This document shows, piece after piece, positions 1 to 6,826 of a stretch of 8,499 nucleotides of DNA (positions within the stretch are counted from its first letter, which is position 1; each line of letters opens with the position of its first letter). The stretch is from DATKKX01 sp035542775. GTDB lineage: Bacteria; Planctomycetota; Phycisphaerae; UBA1845; UTPLA1. The DNA lies in the NCBI GenBank assembly GCA_035542775.1, contig DATKKX010000041.1, positions 1 to 8,499 of the forward strand. Direction: 5' to 3'. Made by a program: the position numbers and the translations under genes. Below the pieces are notes generated by a model. The model searched no databases and had not been told where the DNA came from. It was given only the letters and a program-made list of their open reading frames with translations.

Positions 1-596
1 GCGTGGATATTACCTGCATCGAACTGACGCCCTACCGAATGGGCGGCGACAAGCTGATCCTGGTGCCGCGGACCATTATCCCGATCCCGGAGGCGAGGGA
101 TCATCTCATCAGTATCGAGCGGAAGGAGATCAAACGCGCGGAGGAATCCAAGAGCACCGGACAGTTCAGGGCCTTGTGGTCGGCGGTGGGCGAGGCATTC
201 AACGGCCTGGAGACCGGATTCCACACTACCGGGAACTCGGGGGGCGACTGGATCACGGTTCCGGTGGGCAACTCGTACGTGCATTATCAATGGACCTGGC
301 GCAAGCGGTTGGCGGTCATCGAGGTGGCGCTGCATTTCGAGTGGCCGGAGCCCGATCGGAATGCCAGGGCCGCGGAGCGAATCCGCAAACATGAGGCGGA
401 GATCAAACGCGGTGTGGATCTCGAGTTTGCCATCGCGCCCGTGGGCGGGAAGGGGTATATGGAGGCGCGGTTCCGAGTGCCTTTCGACGGCAACGTCGCG
501 GACGCGCAGGTTGCGAAGCAGGCGGCGGAGACGATGCGGGTGCTGATCGAGCGGACGCATCCGATGGTGCGGGAGATTCTGAAGAGCGAGGGGTAG
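1..596 (+). CDS. DUF4268-type protein, C-terminal part (5' end off window)
   Basis: The reading frame is open to the left edge and ends with TAG at 594-596. The GTG at base 3 is probably an internal valine rather than the start, because the protein begins mid-domain. The visible part is 197 codons. Residues 1-40 (VDITCIELTPYR, then RTIIPIPEARDHLISIERKE) resemble the end of the N-terminal module that precedes DUF4268 in many bacterial proteins. Residues 54-193 (from FRALWSAVGEAF to THPMVREIL) look like a DUF4268 domain: an FxxLW-type helix, a beta-strand core (DWITVPVGNSYVHYQWTW, LAVIEVALHF), a charged helix (ARAAERIRKHEAEIKR) and a final helix. The function of the family is unknown; some members sit near restriction or defence genes, but nothing here supports that role. 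The neighbour is convergent and unrelated. The family call rests on recalled pattern similarity, not on a search. Confidence 0.72.
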   Translation, partial: VDITCIELTPYRMGGDKLILVPRTIIPIPEARDHLISIERKEIKRAEESKSTGQFRALWSAVGEAFNGLETGFHTTGNSGGDWITVPVGNSYVHYQWTWRKRLAVIEVALHFEWPEPDRNARAAERIRKHEAEIKRGVDLEFAIAPVGGKGYMEARFRVPFDGNVADAQVAKQAAETMRVLIERTHPMVREILKSEG

Positions 597-645
597 CCGG
601 TTGTCGCGGTGGCGAGGTTCTGCGCGGCGGCGTGCAGGCGAGACA

Positions 646-667
646 CCCGCACCACAAACTGGTGGGG
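646..667. terminator. Candidate hairpin terminator between convergent genes
   Basis: CACCA at 650-654 pairs with TGGTG at 660-664 around a CAAAC loop. The stem extends to CCC (646-648) with GGG (665-667) if G649 is bulged, giving eight pairs. It lies 50 bases after the DUF4268 gene stop and 90 bases beyond the GH3 gene stop on the other strand. There is no U-tract, so intrinsic termination is unproven. Confidence 0.3.
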
Positions 668-695
668 CGCGGCGAAGAGTCGAGCGGTTCCTGTC

Positions 696-708
696 GCCCT
701 TCCAGGGC
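696..708. terminator. Candidate small hairpin between convergent genes
   Basis: GCCCT (696-700) and AGGGC (704-708) form a perfect five-base stem with a TCC loop. It lies about 50 bases beyond the GH3 stop on the minus strand and 100 bases beyond the DUF4268 stop. It lacks a T-run on either side, so it is a weak terminator candidate and may be chance in GC-rich DNA. Confidence 0.22.
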
Positions 709-756
709 TGAAGTCGACGCCGGACGGTGGGCGACCAGGTCCCGCGGCGGCAGCGT

Positions 757-3282
757 TCACGGATAGCGCAGCACCGCCTGCAACTTGATTTCCTGCGACG
801 AATCGCCGACCAGGATTCGAAATTCGCCGGGCTCCACGGTCCAACTGTGCTTGTCGGCGTCGTAGAAGGCGAAGGAAGAGCGATCCAGCGTCACCGATAC
901 ATTCCTGGACTCGCGGGGATCGAGCTCGACGCGGGCGAAGCCCTTCAACTCCTTGACCGGCCTGGGCAGCGAGCATTCGACATCCTGCACATAGACCTGG
1001 GCGATCTCCGCTCCCCGGCGCTGGCCGGCGTTCCTGATCTTGAACGAGACCTTCACGGCAGCGTCATCTCCCGCGCCGGCACGATCGAGCTTGAGATCGC
1101 CGTAGGCGAACAAGGTGTAGGAGAGCCCGAACCCGAACGGGAACAACGGCCTGACCTCGGTGCGGTCAAAGTGGCGATAGCCCACGAAGATGCCCTCGCG
1201 GTAGTTGCACACATGATCGCGGCCGGGATAGTCGCCGGAGGCCGCGGCGTCCTCCCATCGGCGCTCGAACGAGGCGGGCAGCTTGCCCGAGGGGCATTGA
1301 TCGCCGAAGAGGAGCTCCGCGATGGCCTGTCCGCCTTCCTGCCCCGGATACCAGGCGTACAACAAGGCGCCGATCTGATCGATCCAGCGGGTCATGGCGA
1401 CGGCCCCGCCCGCGTTCACGATCACGATGGTGTTGGGATTGGCCTTGGCAACGCTCTCGATCAGGTCGTCCTGGCCGGGGGGCAGCTCGAAGGTGCGGTC
1501 CCGGCCCTCCGTCTCGCTGTCCTGGTTGAATCCGACGCAGACGACGGCCACGTCCGCCTTGGCGGCGAGGGCGGCCGCGGTCTTCACCGGATCGGGAGGC
1601 TGCGGGCGCCAGCCGAAGCGCACCTCCGCTCCGCCACCGCCCTGGTAGTACTCGAGCCGGATCTTCGACAGGCCGCGCTTCAGGGTGGCCCTGCCCGTGC
1701 TGTTCACCGTAGGCGGTGGGGCCGGGGCCTGGTCTTTCCAGTTGTCGATGACCAGCTCGTCGTTCACGTACAGCCGCACCCCGTCGTCGTGCCGGCAGAG
1801 GAACTGGTAATCGCCGTCATCGGAGACGGGTATCGCGCCGGTCCAGCGAACCGAGAAATGGTCCCGCTGCGCATCGGGTCCGCAGAACGGCGATTGCGAG
1901 GTCCAGTCGAGATTAATGTGCTCGTCGACGCGGGTGAAGCTCGGCTCACCGTCAAGCGTGGCGTTGTTGAAGTACTCACCCTTCAGGCCGGTCGGCGCCT
2001 TCGGGTCGGCCGCGGAGGACACGAAGCGGGACTCGACGAAGAGCGTGGTCGGGTCATCCTGCCAGAGCGCGAAGTGGATATCGGTCCGCTCACCGGCCAG
2101 GGCCACCAGACCCTCCAGGACGCTGATGCCGCGGAACGGCTCCGTGTAAGAGCTTCCGCCGCCGGCCGGAACGCCCGGATGGGCGTTGGGGCCGAGCACG
2201 GCGATCGATCGGACTTTGCCACGATCCAGCGGCAGGAGACTTTCCCGGTTTCTCAGCAGCACGATCCCCTTGCGGGCCTCCTCCAATGCCACCCGCCGGG
2301 AGTCCGGCGAATACACGGGCAGCTCATCGAGCTTCTGCTCCCGATCCAGGAAGCCCATGGTCACGAAAGCCCGCAGCATCCGGCGGATCTTGTCGTCGAT
2401 CACGGTCTCGGAGACATCGCCCTTCTTGATCGCCGGCAGCAGCGTGTCGCGGTTCATGTAGGCGCCGGACGGCATCTCCAGGTCCAGGCAGTGCTTGGCC
2501 GAGTTCACTCCGTCGTGAGTCGCGCCCCAGTCGGACATGACGAAGCCGTTGAAGCCCCACTCGCCTTTGAGAATGTCGCACAGCAGATGCTCGTTTTCAC
2601 TGCAATACACATCGTTGATCCGGTTGTACGCCGACATCACCGCCCAGACGTGGCCTTGCTGCACGGCTGCTTTGAACGCGGGCAGGTAGATCTCGTGGAG
2701 CGTCCGCTCATCCATGGTGGCGCTGACGCCGTGCCTGTCGTCCTCCTGGTTGTTGGCCGCGAAGTGCTTCACCGTGGCGATCACTCCTTCTCCCTGCGCG
2801 CCCTGGACGAACGGCACGCACACGGCGGAGGCCAGGAAGGGATCCTCACCGAGGTATTCGAAATTGCGTCCGCAGCGCGAGACGCGATGGATGTTGAGGG
2901 CCGGCGCCAGGATGACATGAACGCCGCGCGCCCGGGCTTCCCGCCCGAACGCCTGACCGACACGCCGCATCAGGTCCACGTCCCAAGTCGCCGCACCGCA
3001 GATCGAGGCAGGAAACATCGTCGCCGGACCCCAGTTGTGAACGCCGACCGGGCCGTCGGACATCCGCAACGACGGAATTCCCAGGCGCGGGTTGGCTTCG
3101 GTACGCACGTTGTCATGCCCGCCCAGCATGTCGATCTTTTCTTCCAGCGTCATCTGCTTGAGCAGGGCATCCACGCGCTGCTCGACTTTGGGATCGAGGC
3201 TCGTCGGCGGAATCGGGTTGTCTGTTGCCAGGAGAGCCTGAGTCATTGTCACGATCACCAAACACGGGAGTATGGCGTTCAT
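757..3282 (-). CDS. Secreted GH3 beta-glucosidase-type enzyme with PA14 insert
   Basis: This 841-residue protein should remove non-reducing-end beta-linked sugars (beta-glucosidase or beta-xylosidase type) by the retaining GH3 mechanism. Residues 1-19 form a likely signal peptide, hydrophobic but with no basic n-region. The GH3 N-terminal barrel spans about 30-310, with KHF at 172-174 and the predicted nucleophile Asp251 in GFVMSDWGATHD. The second domain starts near 335 (ARKGIVLLRN). It is interrupted by a PA14 domain at about 430-560 (LKGEYFNN to VRFGWRP) and resumes with ETEGRDR, where Glu592 is the likely acid/base. A fibronectin III-like domain covers about 755-825. Domain order and length match PA14-containing GH3 enzymes such as the Kluyveromyces marxianus beta-glucosidase. 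ATG at 3280-3282 is preceded by a modest GAGG/AGGG element; TGA lies at 757-759. The gene follows the GH106-like gene by 53 bases, so the two are probably co-transcribed. The exact substrate is not shown by the sequence. Confidence 0.95.
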   Translation of the reverse strand: MNAILPCLVIVTMTQALLATDNPIPPTSLDPKVEQRVDALLKQMTLEEKIDMLGGHDNVRTEANPRLGIPSLRMSDGPVGVHNWGPATMFPASICGAATWDVDLMRRVGQAFGREARARGVHVILAPALNIHRVSRCGRNFEYLGEDPFLASAVCVPFVQGAQGEGVIATVKHFAANNQEDDRHGVSATMDERTLHEIYLPAFKAAVQQGHVWAVMSAYNRINDVYCSENEHLLCDILKGEWGFNGFVMSDWGATHDGVNSAKHCLDLEMPSGAYMNRDTLLPAIKKGDVSETVIDDKIRRMLRAFVTMGFLDREQKLDELPVYSPDSRRVALEEARKGIVLLRNRESLLPLDRGKVRSIAVLGPNAHPGVPAGGGSSYTEPFRGISVLEGLVALAGERTDIHFALWQDDPTTLFVESRFVSSAADPKAPTGLKGEYFNNATLDGEPSFTRVDEHINLDWTSQSPFCGPDAQRDHFSVRWTGAIPVSDDGDYQFLCRHDDGVRLYVNDELVIDNWKDQAPAPPPTVNSTGRATLKRGLSKIRLEYYQGGGGAEVRFGWRPQPPDPVKTAAALAAKADVAVVCVGFNQDSETEGRDRTFELPPGQDDLIESVAKANPNTIVIVNAGGAVAMTRWIDQIGALLYAWYPGQEGGQAIAELLFGDQCPSGKLPASFERRWEDAAASGDYPGRDHVCNYREGIFVGYRHFDRTEVRPLFPFGFGLSYTLFAYGDLKLDRAGAGDDAAVKVSFKIRNAGQRRGAEIAQVYVQDVECSLPRPVKELKGFARVELDPRESRNVSVTLDRSSFAFYDADKHSWTVEPGEFRILVGDSSQEIKLQAVLRYP

Positions 3283-3335
3283 TGCCCTGTCCTCGTCTTT
3301 CTCGTCCGGTTCCTTGCCTCCGCGGATGCCGCGGA
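3283..3335 (-). other. Intercistronic spacer of the two-gene GH operon
   Basis: There are only 53 bases between the GH106-like stop (TAA at 3336-3338) and the GH3 start. I see no convincing promoter in it. It contains the self-complementary tandem repeat listed next and the weak GAGG/AGGG ribosome-binding element of the GH3 gene. The short spacing on the same strand supports one transcript. Confidence 0.55.
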
Positions 3336-3336
3336 T
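3319..3336. repeat. 9-base tandem repeat forming a CCGCGG hairpin
   Basis: CCGCGGATG is followed at once by CCGCGGATT on the plus strand (3320-3328 and 3329-3337). Because CCGCGG is its own complement, the two copies can also fold into a six-pair stem with a three-base loop (3320-3334) on either strand. In the transcript it falls immediately after the GH106-like stop codon. It could stabilise the upstream message or damp read-through into the GH3 gene. No T-run follows. Confidence 0.45.
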
Positions 3337-6300
3337 TACTTTTCCCTCAGCTCGCCGTCGGTGCTTCCCGCTTTGCTCGCCCGGTGTATCACAGCGAAAG
3401 GCTCAAAGAGGCCGTAGCCCGCGGTCGCGTACTCGTCTCCAGCCGGCGGACCCTCAGCGGGCGCGACTCGAAAGCTGCCCGGACTGGCGAAGCCGAGCGG
3501 CGGGCTGCCATGGTGCGGTCCGAGCGTGTTCTTCAGCGTGCCGACCACGATGACGTCCACCGTATTGCCGCCCGGCTTGATGAGCTCCGTGACGTCCAGC
3601 TCCCACGGCTGATGCCAGATGAAGCCGGCGGACGCGCCATTGACCCGGACCTCGGCCATGCTGCCGTACCAGGACCCCAGTGCGACGGTGAATCGACCGT
3701 CCACGGCGGGCACGTCGTACTTCTGCGTGTACGTGACCTCATGGCCGTACAGCGGCATGCCCTGTTTATTCCATGGTCCGAGCGTCAGCGGCGTCCGCGG
3801 AGCGATCACGAAGCCGCGCTTCGCCGGGCGCAGGCCGAAGTCGCCCAGAAGGTAGGCGGCTTCCAGTTCGTGGTAGTTTGTCAGCGGAGCTGCCTTGATG
3901 GTCACCTCATTCGCCCCGAGGCGGGCCACTGCGGCGATGTCCACCACGCGGAAACTGCGATCGAGCCACCACGCCGGCTCGACGGACTGGTCCTTCGCAG
4001 CGGCGGGCGGAGCCGAGGTCGCCGCGCCGGGTTTCACCGGCCGACCGTTGCAGACGATATCGTAGAGATCTGCCCGCTCAATGACCATCCGCAGATCGGC
4101 CGGTATGCGCTCCTCGATGGTGAAGCGGTATGTCGCCGTGAAGCCGCTCTCGGCCGGGAAACGGCGCTTGATCAGCTCGTCCTTGAACTGCACCGCCTCA
4201 TCCCACGGGTCCCGCTTCAGCCCGTGCTTCTGCCACACGAAGGCGTTGGCGGCGTAGACATATGTGTCCTGCTTGGTTTCATCGCCGACGGTGACATCGC
4301 AATAGTCCAGTGTGAGAACGTTGGGAGCGAGCCGCTGGATGCGCGTCTCGCCGGGCGTGAGAGTCTCCGCCGTTTTCAGCTCAGCTCTCGCCTCAGCGGT
4401 CGCCCGCACCCTGGGGAAGAACAGCAGGATGCTTCCGGAGGGGGGAAGCATAATCCTCGAGGTCGCGAGCTTGTTCTGCAGAACGGCTTCGGGGCGGGCG
4501 CATACCTTGCCGGTCTCCAGATCCCATTCCTCCACGCCGGCCGCCGGAACCTGCACCTCCACGCCGGCGGGCTGCTGAATGCTCGAATTCGCCAGGAAGA
4601 TCAATTCGCCGTCGCCCAGCCGACGGTGCATGTGATAGAGAATCCCTTGGCGAACAGGATCTGGCAGCACCTTCACTTCCGGGTCGATCATCTGCAACAG
4701 GGCCTGCGCAAGCGTCTGGCGCTCCACATTGGATGACCACCCGGGCTTTCTCGCCAGGTCCGTTGCTTTCTCCGACGCCTGGCCGTCCATGAGACGCGGT
4801 CCCGTGCCGCAGCAAAGCACCTTCCCGCCTTTGTCGAGATACTCACCCAACAACTCGACCGTCCGACTGTTCAGGCTCTCCACCCCCGGCGGGAGGACCA
4901 CCACTTCATACGCCCGTTTGCCGACCTGGAGCCGCTTTCCGGAAACAGCCCCATACCGGCCAATGATGTCCTCGCAGCCAAGGTCGTACTCGATCTGCTG
5001 GCGCGACAAATCCGTGATCAGCCGTTGAAACGCGGCGGCGATGTCTTCCCACCGCCGATCGCCCTCGGTCACGTACAGCCACAGGGTCGTGGTCGGTTCC
5101 AGCACCAGGACCTTATTCACCTCCTCACCAGTCGACAGCGCCGCCGAAAGACGGGCGAAATAGTCCGCCTCGACGTGGTACGCCGGCCACCACGGCTCGT
5201 GATATGAGAACGACTGCGGGTAATCCCGCTTGCGGGCTCCGCGGATGGAAATATGGGACAAGTGCTGATCAAGCGTGTTGACGCCCAGAGCGTACATCCA
5301 GTCGCCGATGCGCTTGAGATCCTCGAAACGTATGTCCCAGCCGCCCCCACCGTAGGCCTCGCACAGCGTCCGCGACCAACCCATCTGGTTGGCGACGCTG
5401 GCCAGCTCTTTCACGGCGCGGACGTTGCCAAACTGGGAGTGGACGGACTCGTCGTACTGGTTGAAGAGGATGTCGATGGCCGGCCGCTGATGCCAGGCAT
5501 ACATGGCCATGGTGTCCGGTCCCGAAAGGCCTCCGACCCACTCGTGCTCCCAGTAATGGCCGGTGAGCTCCAACCCGTGCCGGTCGCAGTAGTCGTGCAA
5601 GGGCCTGGCCCAGCGTTCGATGAACAACTCCAGCAGCGTCTGGCAGTAGTTGTGCCGCACGCGCTGCCAGGGCCCGACCTTCTCGATGAGGCTCGGGAGA
5701 TGATCGGTCAATTCGTAGCCCCAGCGCTTCTGGAACACCGCGGGCAGGTCGTCCGTCCAGGGGAAGCGGCCGGCCGGATGGATGTGCGGCTCGTCGGTGA
5801 AGGTGCCGGGCACGCGTTTTCCAAATTCCGTTCCGATTGCCTTGCGATAAGCCTCGAGTGTGACCTCGATGAACTTCTCGGTCACGCCGGGCTTGAGCAG
5901 ATCCACGTAACACCGGTCGCCGTACCATGGGGCGTTCGCCACGTACTCGATGAACCAGACCTGGTACTTGCTAGGCGGCAACTGTTCACCGGCCCGCAGC
6001 CGCGCGGTGATGTCCTCCTGCCGGTCGCCGCGAGCGAAGACCGCCACGATGTCCTTGTCCATCGACGGCGGATCGCTCGTTTCGCGCACGCTGAGCCCCC
6101 GGCCCTTCGCCTCCGGCATCAACTCGGGCACCCAACCACCAGCGAAGCCGGACGGGTAGGAGTTCTCGTCGTAGATCCACAAGTTCATGTCGAGAGCGCG
6201 GGCCTCTTCGAGGGCGACATTCCAGAGACGGAACCACTCCTCGCCGAGGTAAGGGGTCATGAGCCCGGGCCTCGGATGAACGAAGGCTTGCTTGACATGC

Positions 6301-6551
6301 TGCTCGGCAAGGTCTCGCAGCGTGCGGCGTACGTCAGCTTCGCTGAGATCGTCGTTCCAGACCCATAGCGGGGCAGAACTGAACTCGCAGGGCGGATTGG
6401 CAAAGAGGGGTTTCAGTTTCTCTGACGATGTCACCGGGCCGGCCGTCCGGGCACCCTCGCCGCGGGTTTCCGCCGAAATCGGCACCTCCGCGAACAGCCC
6501 CGCGCACACATTGATCAGCAGCACCACCCGCAGGATCCACTTGGCATTCAT
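3336..6551 (-). CDS. Secreted GH106-like (alpha-L-rhamnosidase-like) glycoside hydrolase
   Basis: This 1071-residue protein starts with a clear signal peptide (Lys4, Arg8, hydrophobic core, likely cleavage after LFA at 21). Residues 48-440 resemble the GH106 catalytic region: PLFANPP, then PLWVWNDDLSEADVRRTL, WIYDENSYPSGFAGG (125-139), FTDEP (251-255) and LCEAYGGGGW (397-405). Glu254 and Glu398 are the best catalytic or metal-site candidates. Residues about 516-590 look like the GATase-like domain typical of such enzymes (YEVVVLPPGVE, GGKVLCCGTGP). Residues about 900-1010 form a GH2-type sugar-binding beta-sandwich ending in WELDVTELIKPGGNTVDV. Known GH106 members release alpha-L-rhamnose; the substrate here is inferred. 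Alternative annotations would be a GH2 sugar-binding protein or an unclassified glycosyl hydrolase. ATG at 6549-6551 is preceded five bases upstream by AGAGGGA (6557-6563 on the complement). Only 53 bases separate it from the GH3 gene, and it is divergent from the GH38 gene. Confidence 0.83.
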   Translation of the reverse strand: MNAKWILRVVLLINVCAGLFAEVPISAETRGEGARTAGPVTSSEKLKPLFANPPCEFSSAPLWVWNDDLSEADVRRTLRDLAEQHVKQAFVHPRPGLMTPYLGEEWFRLWNVALEEARALDMNLWIYDENSYPSGFAGGWVPELMPEAKGRGLSVRETSDPPSMDKDIVAVFARGDRQEDITARLRAGEQLPPSKYQVWFIEYVANAPWYGDRCYVDLLKPGVTEKFIEVTLEAYRKAIGTEFGKRVPGTFTDEPHIHPAGRFPWTDDLPAVFQKRWGYELTDHLPSLIEKVGPWQRVRHNYCQTLLELFIERWARPLHDYCDRHGLELTGHYWEHEWVGGLSGPDTMAMYAWHQRPAIDILFNQYDESVHSQFGNVRAVKELASVANQMGWSRTLCEAYGGGGWDIRFEDLKRIGDWMYALGVNTLDQHLSHISIRGARKRDYPQSFSYHEPWWPAYHVEADYFARLSAALSTGEEVNKVLVLEPTTTLWLYVTEGDRRWEDIAAAFQRLITDLSRQQIEYDLGCEDIIGRYGAVSGKRLQVGKRAYEVVVLPPGVESLNSRTVELLGEYLDKGGKVLCCGTGPRLMDGQASEKATDLARKPGWSSNVERQTLAQALLQMIDPEVKVLPDPVRQGILYHMHRRLGDGELIFLANSSIQQPAGVEVQVPAAGVEEWDLETGKVCARPEAVLQNKLATSRIMLPPSGSILLFFPRVRATAEARAELKTAETLTPGETRIQRLAPNVLTLDYCDVTVGDETKQDTYVYAANAFVWQKHGLKRDPWDEAVQFKDELIKRRFPAESGFTATYRFTIEERIPADLRMVIERADLYDIVCNGRPVKPGAATSAPPAAAKDQSVEPAWWLDRSFRVVDIAAVARLGANEVTIKAAPLTNYHELEAAYLLGDFGLRPAKRGFVIAPRTPLTLGPWNKQGMPLYGHEVTYTQKYDVPAVDGRFTVALGSWYGSMAEVRVNGASAGFIWHQPWELDVTELIKPGGNTVDVIVVGTLKNTLGPHHGSPPLGFASPGSFRVAPAEGPPAGDEYATAGYGLFEPFAVIHRASKAGSTDGELREK

Positions 6552-6671
6552 GGCTGTCCCTCTTGTTGGGCGGCATTCTATCCGCAGCGTTTGAGTATAT
6601 CACCAGGCGTGCCTGACATAGAGATGCTTCCTCCTCTTCAGCACGGCGTCGCTCCGGGTGGAACAGAGCGC

Positions 6672-6693
6672 CAAAGGTTCGGCAAAGGCTCGG
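6672..6693. repeat. 11-base tandem repeat, candidate operator
   Basis: CAAAGGTTCGG (6672-6682) is followed directly by CAAAGGCTCGG (6683-6693), identical at ten of eleven positions. The spacing of one helical turn would place two protein monomers on the same DNA face, as direct-repeat regulators such as AraC-type or response-regulator proteins use. It lies about 120 bases from the GH106-like start and 133 bases before the GH38 start, so it could control both directions. No regulator gene is visible in the window to pair with it. Confidence 0.4.
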
Positions 6694-6813
6694 TGGTGAT
6701 GTTCCGCCACTGAAGTCTGTGATTGGCAACGCGGGTTGTGCATCGGCGGCGAGGGAGAAGTAGAATGGCCTCGCGGCCTGGGTTGGCTGCGGACCGTCTT
6801 TTTCCGGGCAAGG

Positions 6814-6821
6814 AAAGGAGG
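6814..6821 (+). promoter_or_regulatory. Strong ribosome binding site of the GH38 gene
   Basis: AAAGGAGG ends five bases before the ATG at 6827-6829. This near-ideal Shine-Dalgarno sequence, with the signal peptide that begins at that ATG, fixes the GH38 start and argues against the overlapping out-of-frame ORFs at 6736 and 6870. Confidence 0.85.
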
Positions 6822-6826
6822 CGAAG

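Larger units (their letters stand above)
597..756. other. Convergent intergenic gap, no gene seen
   Basis: This 160-base GC-rich stretch separates two genes that point toward each other. I see no coding signal beyond chance frames. It holds two short inverted repeats (listed separately) that could end transcription from either side, but no run of T on either strand. Confidence 0.6.
6552..6826. promoter_or_regulatory. Divergent promoter region of the GH operon and GH38 gene
   Basis: These 275 bases separate two genes fired in opposite directions and must hold both promoters or be read through. On the minus strand, TATACT (complement of 6594-6599) lies 43 bases before the GH106-like start and is the best -10 candidate. 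On the plus strand, TAGAAT at 6761-6766 lies 61 bases before the GH38 start. Neither has a convincing -35 at 16-18 bases. An 11-base tandem repeat lies roughly midway. No small gene is supported here, although frames from both sides run through it. The region is less GC-rich than the genes. Confidence 0.5.

Noticed and set aside
287..976. Minus-strand 229-codon frame across the DUF4268 end, the gap and the GH3 end
   Set aside because: It overlaps both real genes and reads as low-information Arg/Ala-rich sequence with no domain or ribosome binding site.
727..3417. Plus-strand 896-codon open frame opposite the GH3 gene
   Set aside because: Its composition is typical of a GC-rich antisense shadow (many Arg/Gly/Ala/Val/His, no recognisable domain), while the minus strand encodes a full GH3 enzyme with catalytic motifs.
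3225..4736. Plus-strand 503-codon open frame opposite the GH106-like gene
   Set aside because: It has no recognisable domain and overlaps two real genes on the other strand; long stop-free antisense frames are expected from their high GC third positions.
5253..6368. Plus-strand 371-codon open frame opposite the GH106-like gene
   Set aside because: Same antisense-shadow character; the opposite frame carries the GH106-like catalytic motifs across this stretch.
6489..6551. Possible lipoprotein signal (INVC) in the GH106-like leader
   Set aside because: Valine precedes the cysteine where a lipobox needs Gly, Ala or Ser, and a normal signal-peptidase site (LFA) follows, so ordinary secretion is more likely.
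6767..6778. GGCC-TCGC-GGCC inverted repeat upstream of the GH38 gene
   Set aside because: The four-base stem is common by chance in GC-rich DNA and has no T-run or partner motif.
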